The notes below the pieces were generated by a model. That model ran no database searches, had not been told where the DNA came from, and was given only the letters and a program-made list of their open reading frames with translations. A DNA stretch of 10,843 bases from Baffinella frigidus (taxonomy: Eukaryota; Cryptophyceae; Cryptomonadales; Baffinellaceae): the NCBI GenBank assembly GCA_026770585.1, contig MU646325.1:326911-337753 (forward strand). The letters are read 5' to 3'. Shown here piece by piece: positions 5,733-10,843 of this stretch (within the stretch, counting starts at the first letter, position 1; each line of letters starts with the position of its first letter). Both the position numbers and the translations under genes were made by a program.

Positions 5733-8700
5733 GTAGCTTGCTCGTTCGATTAATGTCGACCGGTCGTTTGGGATCGAGAGGAGCAGACGGGATTCTTTGC
5801 GGGAGCACCAGCAGCAGAGACGCGATGGCTGGTTTGGATACCGTTTGCAGTTGAGGCGTTCTGGTTACCAGAGTTCCCAGTCTAAGTCCAGCCATTCATA
5901 GGAAACTGAGCCAAGTAGCTATCGCGCAAGCAGGGGGTAAAGGAGCTCAGCAACCTGACGCCCTTGCAGGATATGCTGGATGACGAGGGCGCGGAGATCG
6001 ACGAGTCTGCAGTGATGTTCCTCGATACGGACAACTTTGATGCAGAGCTCAAGAAGTACAAGTTCGCGCTCGTCGAGTTTATGGCGCCGTGGTATCGAAT
6101 CCTTCTCTAGTACTCTCGAGCCTTAAGTTGAGTGGCCCAATAGGTTATGAGCCTTCGGTGGTCCCGTCTCATCATTCGCAACACCCTCCGAAGTATGGAA
6201 TGCACAGCTTTTTTGTACCAAGGGGGACCAATGTGTGCATTCCAGTGAAGTATTTTGAAGGTTCGACCACCCGTGGTACACACAATCGGTTGTTGTGCAC
6301 AATCAACAATCTTTGATCTGGCCAAGTCTCTTGCGTGGAACCTGGTGGTACATGTGTTTTGAACCACGGGTTGGTCACACCTTCAAAATGAGTCACGCGT
6401 GGAACAATTATGCTGTACCACTCAAGAGACTAGGCCAGATCTTTCCTCTCAAGAGTTTTTCCACTCAACGGTCCCACTCAAGAGACTCGGCCTGATCCAG
6501 CACACGGTCGCCCGGTGTTGACACGAGGAGTCACTCACTTGGATACGTATACAGGTGTGGACACTGCAACATGCTGCGGCCGAAATTCGCGGCGGCCGCG
6601 CTCCAGCTCAAGGACACAATGCCGGAAGTCGCGATGGTCGTCGTCGATGCCACCGAGGTACCCGATTTTCGGATCCTGGTTCAGATCCTTGGGTGCCCGG
6701 TATTCGTATCTTGGTTGGGATCCTTGGTTCGGATCCTTGGCAGAGATTCGCGGCGGCGACGCTGCTGTAGGAGGAGATGCCGGAGGTCGTCTTCGACGCC
6801 ACCAAGGTCCACCCTCGCCCCCCCGAACCCGACACCCCAAACCCGAAACCCAAAACCCGAAATCCGAAACCTCAAACCCGAAACCCGAAACTAGAAACCA
6901 GAAACCCGAAACCAGAAACCCGAAACCCGAACGAACCCCGAAACCCGAAACCCGAAACCCAAACCCTCCCAAGTGCAGCAGGGGGGAATCGGAGAAACGC
7001 TTCCCGGATTTCGATGGCTCGTGGCGATATCCCAACTCCTCAATCAACTCTTGATTCAGTCAACTTGAAATGACAGATGCAGCGGTTGTTGACACCCTCT
7101 CCGAGAGGCTTGACGCGGTCGTGTTTCATGCTCGTTCAATAACGTGCCGTTCTATATCCGTGAAGGACGCTTCCTCTTCCCTCTGAGTGTCTCATCTCCC
7201 CTCTAAATGCCTCCTTTCCCCTCTGGTAGGAAGCAGAGCTAGCGACGGCGTTCAGCATCAAGGGCTTCCCCTCGTTCAAGTGGTTCGTCGACGGCACGGT
7301 AACCCCTCAACTCTCAAGCTGCGCCCTGCTGCAACCTAAACCCTACACCCTAACTGCTGAACACTAAACACTTAACACTCAACACTTAACACTCAACACT
7401 CAACACTTAACATTAAACACTAAACACTAACCCCAACTCTCAAGATGCGCCCTGCTGAGACCCAGCGCCCACTGAATGAGAAAAAGGGCAATTCACTGTA
7501 AAGCAACACGCTGGCCGTGGAACTGTTCCGACCTGGTGGCACGGTGGGAAACACGCTCGATGAGACGTGCGTCCTGACTCGTACAGCTCCCAGCAATTCA
7601 CCGACGAACCCCACACCCCAAACCCTCGACCAGGTCGACCACGACACGGTTTCGAACGGGCGTGAGACGGAGGAGATCGTGCAGTGGGTCACCCGCAAAG
7701 CTGGTCCCGACCCCCCCCCTCAAAAAAAGGCTCTTTGCGTCTGAAACAAAGGCCCCGGTGCGTGATCTGAGTCACCTGTTATTCTGAACCCGCTCGTCCA
7801 CGTCAACTGTTTTCGTCGTTCGTGATGGGTGGTTTTCGCGGTAGTCTTTTAGCGAGACGGAGCAGATCGTGCAGTGGTCACCTGGAAAGCTAGTCCTGAC
7901 CCCCCCCCACACCCGCTCGCCCATCTCACAAGACGTCATTGTAAAGCAACTGATGCAGAGAGACAAGGCCGTACTACCTTTCCAGGCTGTGACGGGTCAC
8001 CAGGAAAGCCGGTCATGACCCCCCCCCCTATCCGCTCCTCCACGTCAAGTGGTTTCATCTTTCGGTGTTGGCGGTTTTTGCGGTAGACTGTTTGCGAGAC
8101 GGGGGTGGTGGTGCCGTGGGTCACCTGGAAAGCTGGCCCTGACCCCCCAGACCCCCACCTTTTCGGGAGATAGAGAGAGGCAAATGGACCCCCTCTTTTA
8201 CCACGGAGATCGCTGTGGGCTGAAGCGTATTTCTGTGTTTGGGAAACAGGCAACCCTACCACGGAGATCACGGACGCTGATGGGATGGCAAAAGCCTCGA
8301 CTGACTTCGCCGCGAAGGTATCTAGGGTGTAGGGTGTAGGGTACAGGTTTTAGGTCTTAGGTTTAGGGTTTAGGGTTCCTCCGATTTCGCGGTGCAGGAA
8401 CCTCGGGTTTAGGGTGTAGGTTTTACTCCGTCAAGACTAAAACCGACGGATGGAATGACAAATGTTTCGACTGACTTCCGGCAGACAGTACCTCTCTCAG
8501 GACCAACATCATATTCCCCTTTGTCGACCAGGGGGTCCGTATATATGCTTATCATATTTGATAGCGTATACATACTTCAGATGTCGACTGACTTCGCCGT
8601 GAAGGTAAGGGTCGCCTCTGTTAGAATCGGGCCAGCACCAAAAAATCCCGATCCTTTGTCGGAGAGTGTGATGTTGGTCCTGACGGAGGTAAGGGTCGAC

Positions 8701-10009
8701 GCCCTGATTCCAGCATCGACCTAATTCTAGCATTGCGTAGCACATTACTGTTTTGCATACGGTAACACCCGGCAACACCGCTACCCAACACGCCCCGAGG
8801 CCCACATGCCGCACGCAGGACATCAACATGGTTGGGTTCTTTAGCGAGGCGTCCGGGGAGCCGGACTAATCATGTGAGGAGTTCTGCACGGCTGCTTGGC
8901 ATCACACTCGCTTGATAGTAGCTTTACATGCCACATGGCAGTAGGCTATCACTAGAGGGCATCAACATGGTTGGCTCCTTGAGCGAGGCCTCCCATGCTG
9001 GGACTCAAGCGATAAGACCTTAAGACCCTACGGTAGGCAATCCGTAGGGACATATAGGGGGTTTCTACGGATAAGGTAACGGACTCTCGGGTTCTCACAG
9101 CGACGGGGCACCTCCTGACGCAGCTCCTGACGCAGCTCCTGACGTAGCAGCTCCTGACGCTCCCAGGACACAACTCGGCTTGCAACATCCCCGCCCCACC
9201 CTCCGTGAACACCTTGCGACGCCCGCAGGGAATCAACGTGGTGGGCTTCTTCAACGAGGCGTCCGGGGAAGCATACGAGGAATTCCTCAAAGCGGCGCGC
9301 AAGGACGACATGTACCCCCCCCAGATCTAATCCCGCCGAATATTTAAATTAAATCTGCGGGGTCTGGACATTACTGCAAGTTTTTGTGGAATTTTCAGTA
9401 ATTTCCATCCACTTTCCACAAAACCTAGCAGTAATGACCAGTTTTCGAGTGTTTGATTTGATAGCGGTTCTTCGCCGAGGCGTCCAGGGGGGCATACGAG
9501 GAATTTCTCACGGCCGCGCCATGTACCCCCCCGGACCAGGAGCGATGAGTAGCGATGCCCCTGCTACAATAGTTATGCCCGAGTCCTCTGCGAGTCAGTG
9601 ACCCAGCCTGGGTCGCTCAGCCTGAGTCGCTGACAGTAACGAATCTATGTTTGGAGGGGATTTCTCTGGAGACGCGCGGCTGCCGAAAAACCAACGGTCC
9701 TCGTACCTCGCGCCTCACGTGAAGGAGGCTTCGCTGAGAGTCACGCGACTGTCGACTTTTCACATGTTGCTCTGGTGTGCGAACCCTGCCGTGTTGAGTC
9801 ACCGCTCCGGTACAGACTCTGCGCAGATCAGTCAACTACTGCGGGATCAATCAACTCTCGTTTGATCAGTCAACTATTGCGCGATCAGCCAACTCTCGTT
9901 TGATCACTCAACTCGAATTTGACCAGTTAACTCGAATTTGACCAGTCAGCTCTTTGTGCGCAGGAACGCGTACTTTGTGTGCTTCGACACGGCGATCGCG
10001 ACCAAGCAG
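5640..10009 (+). CDS. Protein disulfide isomerase gene, 5' part (8 exons; gene continues beyond window)
   Basis: This gene encodes a thiol-disulfide oxidoreductase that forms and reshuffles disulfides in the endoplasmic reticulum. Splicing 5640-5732, 5970-6091, 6555-6657, 7230-7298, 7634-7703, 8250-8317, 9229-9311 and 9964-10009 gives one open frame of about 218 residues. Residues 1-19 form a signal peptide. The thioredoxin a domain holds FMAPWCGHC (active site near residues 73-76), VVVDATEEAELATAF, the cis-proline strand GFPSFKWF and the helix ETEEIVQWV. The b domain opens with INVVGFFNEASGEAYEEF. All intron phases agree (0, 2, 0, 0, 1, 0, 2, 0 for introns 1-8). The b', a' and C-terminal ER-retention regions expected of a full PDI must lie beyond 10843, or the gene is broken. 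It diverges from a minus-strand gene. Family assignment is very secure; a two-domain PDI relative cannot be excluded. Confidence 0.95.
5970..6091 (+). CDS. PDI exon 2: start of thioredoxin a domain
   Basis: The acceptor is TTGCAG and the frame is phase 0. The exon encodes an acidic linker (DMLDDEGAEIDESAV), then FLDTDNFDAEL and the strand FALVEFMAP that leads to the active site. It ends with TG of the active-site tryptophan codon. The donor GTATCG splits that codon (phase 2), so the intron interrupts W-CGHC. Confidence 0.93.
6092..6554 (+). repeat. PDI intron 2, with interleaved inverted repeats
   Basis: No coding segment is seen. Segment A (about 6253-6278, TTTTGAAGG...CCCGTGGT) pairs with its complement at 6363-6388. 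Segment B (about 6315-6338, GATCTGGCC...) pairs with 6418-6441, and a further copy of that arm lies at about 6475-6499. GGAATGCACA and TGTGCATTCC form another stem near 6198-6243. A 43-bp stretch starting at 6111 (TACTCTCGAGCC) recurs in diverged form at 10418. Confidence 0.75.
6555..6657 (+). CDS. PDI exon 3: CGHC active site
   Basis: After acceptor ACAG, the first G completes the Trp codon. The exon then reads CGHCNMLRPKFAAAALQLKD, followed by MPEVAMVVVDATE. CGHC is the classic PDI redox motif. The donor is GTACCC, phase 0. A decayed copy of its last two thirds lies at 6744-6806. Confidence 0.95.
6744..6806 (+). pseudogene. Decayed copy of PDI exon 3
   Basis: After a CAG, the copy reads RFAAATLL-stop-EEMPEVVFDATK, against KFAAAALQLKDTMPEVAMVV and DATE in the functional exon. 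It has an in-frame TAG and two in-frame deletions, and its GT donor position is preserved. It lies in intron 3. Confidence 0.88.
6810..6966. repeat. CCCGAAA telomere-variant array in PDI intron 3
   Basis: Tandem CCCGAAA and CCCAAAA units with CTAGAAA and CCAGAAA variants. It starts a few bases after the donor site of the decayed exon 3 copy and reads C-rich on the PDI sense strand. Confidence 0.92.
7230..7298 (+). CDS. PDI exon 4: cis-proline strand of the a domain
   Basis: The exon encodes EAELATAFSIKGFPSFKWF then VDGT. GFP holds the cis-proline that faces the CXXC site in thioredoxin folds. I chose acceptor TGGTAG, ending at 7229, because a pyrimidine-rich tract precedes it and it gives DATE-EAELATAF. 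The next AG (7236) would put an in-frame TAG directly after the junction. The donor is GTAACC. Confidence 0.92.
7309..7457. repeat. CCCTAAA/AACACTC array flanked by 23-bp direct repeats (PDI intron 4)
   Basis: A 23-bp sequence starting AACTCTCAAG and ending GCGCCCTGCTG occurs at 7309-7331 and 7435-7457 with one mismatch. Between them lie CCTAAACCC, then a run of AACACTTAACACTCAAC-type units. Confidence 0.9.
7634..7703 (+). CDS. PDI exon 5: last helix of the a domain
   Basis: The exon encodes VDHDTVSNGRETEEIVQWVT and RKA plus the first base of a Gly codon. The NGRETEEIVQWV stretch matches the R-x-x-E-x-I-x-x-W helix that closes PDI a domains. The donor GTCCCG is weak and is followed by a run of nine C. 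The 5' edge is less certain: the AG at 7633 keeps the frame, but the linker is slightly longer than usual. Related copies lie downstream at 7853, 7990 and 8094. Confidence 0.82.
7853..8147 (+). pseudogene. Three decayed copies of PDI exon 5
   Basis: The copies lie at about 7853-7909, 7990-8028 and 8094-8147. The first keeps GAGACGGAGCAGATCGTGCA then TGG, but has a 1-bp deletion that breaks the frame. The second keeps only the GGGTCACC...GACCCC end. The third keeps GTGGGTCACCTGGAAAGCTG. Each ends in a GAC plus a 6-10 C run. A 70-bp flank (CCGCTC-TCCACGTCAA...) recurs at 7788 and 8033. Confidence 0.85.
8250..8317 (+). CDS. PDI exon 6: a-b linker and first b-domain helix
   Basis: After acceptor AACAG the first two bases complete the phase-1 Gly codon. 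The exon then reads NPTTEITDADGMAKASTDFA and AK. This is the usual position of the short helix opening the b domain. The donor is GTATCT, phase 0, directly followed by G-rich telomere-like repeats. A 13-bp match to its 5' part (TACCACGGAGATC) occurs at 8199, and decayed copies lie at 8445 and 8581. Confidence 0.88.
8318..8425. repeat. G-rich telomere-like array at start of PDI intron 6
   Basis: TAGGGTG and TTTAGGG units begin directly at donor GTATCTAGGG. They are interrupted by a small hairpin (GGTTCCT...AGGAACC, 8376-8404) and then resume. The G-rich strand is the sense strand here, opposite to the other arrays. Confidence 0.85.
8445..8604 (+). pseudogene. Two partial copies of PDI exon 6
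   Basis: 8445-8490 encodes a diverged DGMTNVSTDFRQTV with no usable donor. 8581-8604 encodes MSTDFAVK between a CAG and a strong donor GTAAGG, so it could be a 24-bp in-frame microexon or a relic. Confidence 0.8.
8497..8683. repeat. 15-bp perfect inverted repeat around the exon 6 copy
   Basis: TCAGGACCAACATCA (8497-8511) is exactly complementary to 8669-8683. The arms enclose the microexon-like copy at 8581-8604. Confidence 0.75.
8819..9000 (+). pseudogene. Two decayed copies of PDI exon 7 upstream of the real exon
   Basis: The copy at 8819-8900 has acceptor ACGCAG and codes DINMVGFFSEASGEPD before a TAA. The copy at 8958-9000 codes GINMVGSLSEAS and is then cut off by a MITE fragment. Confidence 0.9.
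9004..9101. mobile_element. MITE-like family, copy A (both ends missing)
   Basis: Positions 9004-9083 match copy B (10064-10143) at 79 of 80 bases, including the palindrome CCCTACGG...CCGTAGGG. Both terminal inverted repeats are absent, and the copy abuts a decayed exon 7 copy. Confidence 0.85.
9105..9165. repeat. Short CTCCTGACGCAG tandem repeat
   Basis: About four units of 12-15 bp follow the MITE fragment just upstream of real exon 7. Confidence 0.85.
9229..9311 (+). CDS. PDI exon 7: b-domain VVGFF strand
   Basis: The acceptor is CCGCAG. The exon encodes GINVVGFFNEASGEAYEEFL then KAARKDD plus AT of a Met codon. The VVGFF strand followed by an acidic helix is the hallmark of PDI b domains. 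The donor GTACCCC starts a C-rich run, phase 2. It is the only one of four related copies that is full length and open, so I take it as the functional one. Confidence 0.92.
9364..9441. mobile_element. 78-bp foldback element
   Basis: The ends CTGGACATTACTGC and GCAGTAATGACCAG are inverted repeats, and the pairing continues through TTTTGTGGAA/TTCCACAAAA, about 28 bp per arm around a 22-bp loop. It lies in PDI intron 7. No target duplication was identified. Confidence 0.75.
9467..9532 (+). pseudogene. Decayed copy of PDI exon 7 downstream of the real exon
   Basis: The frame is open for FFAEASRGAYEEFLTAAP. The GINVVG start is lost, and the codons before the donor are deleted. The ATGTACCCCCCC donor context of the real exon is preserved. 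Confidence 0.88.
9826..9951. repeat. Minisatellite of about 19-20 bp (GATCAGTCAACTCTCGTTT)
   Basis: About six diverged units made of GATCA-TCAACT and TCGAATTTGACCAGT parts lie just upstream of PDI exon 8. Confidence 0.85.
9964..10009 (+). CDS. PDI exon 8: second b-domain strand
   Basis: The acceptor is TGTGCGCAG. The first G completes the Met codon, then the exon reads NAYFVCFDTAIATKQ, matching the b-domain strand and the following short helix. The donor GTCCCT ends the exon in phase 0. No convincing next exon was found before the window ends. Confidence 0.85.
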
Positions 10010-10028
10010 GTCCCTTCCTCCCTCCGGG

Positions 10029-10191
10029 CCACACAGCGGACTTTGAAGGAATTTCGAATAACCCTCAAGCGATAAGACCTTAAGACCCTACGGTAGGCAA
10101 TCCGTAGGGACATATAGGGGGTTTCTACGGACAAGGTAACGGAAATTCGGGTTATCAGAGCCCGAAAATCCCTCCGTAGCCCGCTGTGTGG
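10029..10191. mobile_element. MITE-like family, copy B (complete)
   Basis: The terminal inverted repeats CCACACAGCGG...CCGCTGTGTGG extend, with gaps, to about 40 bp (AATTTCG and ATAACCC are shared by both arms). Internal palindrome CCCTACGG-TAGGCAAT-CCGTAGGG. 163 bp, non-coding. It sits in PDI intron 8, about 20 bp after the exon 8 donor. Confidence 0.85.
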
Positions 10192-10523
10192 ATAAGCACG
10201 AGTTTGCCTGCGTTGCCTGAACACCCCACATCGAGGCGTGAGCATAGGTGGCATTTTGATAGGAGCAATAGTGACTCATCTTCTTTTTTACCACTCAGCA
10301 GGCACCGGTGACTTCGGGAATCTGTCCATATTTGATTCTCGCCCCGGGAAAACGCCAAAAAGCAGCACATCCCGCCCGGAAATCCAGGCGAGAAGGACGA
10401 CAGTGGCTGCTAAGTGGTACTCTCGAGCCGTAAGTTGGGTGATTCAACAGTCGATGAGCCGTCAGACGGACCCGCCGCAGCGTCCGCTGAACACCCTCCC
10501 TCCCACACACTGTGAGGGCTTCT
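10192..10523. other. Unassigned stretch between two MITE copies (PDI intron 8)
   Basis: I find no exon that fits the next PDI segment here. The only recurring element is the 10418-10460 copy of the sequence first seen at 6111. Confidence 0.5.
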
Positions 10524-10672
10524 CACACGGCGGACTTTGAAGGGATTTCGAATAACCCTGAACCGACAAGATCTACGACCCTACGGTAGGTAATCTGTAG
10601 GGACATATGGGGGGTTCCTACGGAACATCGGTTGATTTTGACGATTTGTTTCCTTCGTAGCCCGCTGTGTGG
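10524..10672. mobile_element. MITE-like family, copy C (complete, more diverged)
   Basis: It shares CACACGGCGGACTTTGAAGG at the left end, CCCTACGGTAGG inside and CGTAGCCCGCTGTGTGG at the right with copy B. About 149 bp. The orientation is the same as in A and B. Confidence 0.85.
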
Positions 10673-10738
10673 TGGGGGATATCGACCAGCAATCGTGATG
10701 AAAATGATAAATTCCATGGATGATGATGCCGTACAGAT

Positions 10739-10792
10739 GGAAAGATCGATCGATAGAAAGATCGATCGATCGTCGATCGATCGATCAATATA

Positions 10793-10843
<51 letters not shown>
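10739..10843. repeat. GATC-rich and (AT)n microsatellite at window end
   Basis: GATCGATC units are followed by about 23 AT dinucleotides that run to the last base. The abrupt end inside a microsatellite suggests a contig break, so the rest of the PDI gene may be on another contig. Confidence 0.92.

Noticed and set aside
6515-7054. Long open frames on both strands with repeated KPETRNP-type peptides
   Set aside because: The peptide repeats are translations of the CCCGAAA array, and the frames overlap real PDI exon 3 in another frame.
7236-7298. Alternative acceptor for PDI exon 4 at the CAG ending 7236
   Set aside because: It places TAG in frame directly after the junction, whereas the AG at 7229 restores the usual PDI sequence.
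7309-8150. CRISPR-like direct repeats with spacers
   Set aside because: The repeats are diverged exon copies and short eukaryotic tandem repeats, with no constant repeat-spacer spacing.
9946-10254. Minus-strand peptide SVETPYMSLRIAYRRV shared by several open frames
   Set aside because: The similarity comes only from the MITE-like copies, so it is not a conserved protein.

Overview
The window is nuclear DNA of a eukaryote, most likely a unicellular alga or related protist. The evidence is a spliced gene with GT-AG introns and in-phase junctions, a secretory-pathway protein, and long arrays of the TTTAGGG telomere-type repeat (typical of plants and many algae). GC content is moderate. All donors I could define are GT, which argues against a typical dinoflagellate. 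A chromerid or similar alga is a possible guess, but the sequence does not prove it.

Two genes are arranged head to head around a control region at about 5220-5639. On the plus strand, a protein disulfide isomerase (PDI) gene starts at 5640. Eight exons run to 10009 and give about 218 residues: signal peptide, a complete thioredoxin a domain with a CGHC active site, and the start of the b domain. The gene must continue past the window. On the minus strand, nine exons from about 5219 down to 145 encode a cysteine-rich protein I do not recognise. It has a hydrophobic N-terminal segment and N-glycosylation sequons, and its 3' end lies before base 1. Both products look destined for the secretory pathway. 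The sequence gives no further functional link.

The introns are the remarkable part. First, five introns of the minus-strand gene are wholly or largely made of TTTAGGG-like repeats that run up to the splice sites. The intron at 1199-1450 is bounded by a perfect 11-bp direct repeat that contains both splice junctions, so removing the intron restores one copy. This is the signature expected of an intron created by insertion. Second, many exons in both genes have one to three decayed copies lying nearby in the introns, carrying stops, deletions or truncations. Third, the introns hold small foldback elements. One is a MITE-like family with three copies (two complete, one trimmed copy lying in a decayed exon). 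Another is a family ending in CTAGCTC-type inverted repeats. A solitary 78-bp element is also present.

Layout: 1-2160, minus-strand exons separated by telomere-type introns; 2160-4510, minus-strand exons with decayed copies, a minisatellite, GA-rich DNA and dispersed repeats; 4509-5219, first minus-strand coding block; 5220-5639, divergent control region; 5640-10009, PDI exons with duplicated exon relics; 10010-10843, PDI intron 8 with two MITE copies, ending in an (AT)n microsatellite. No bacterial operon, tRNA, rRNA or CRISPR array was seen.
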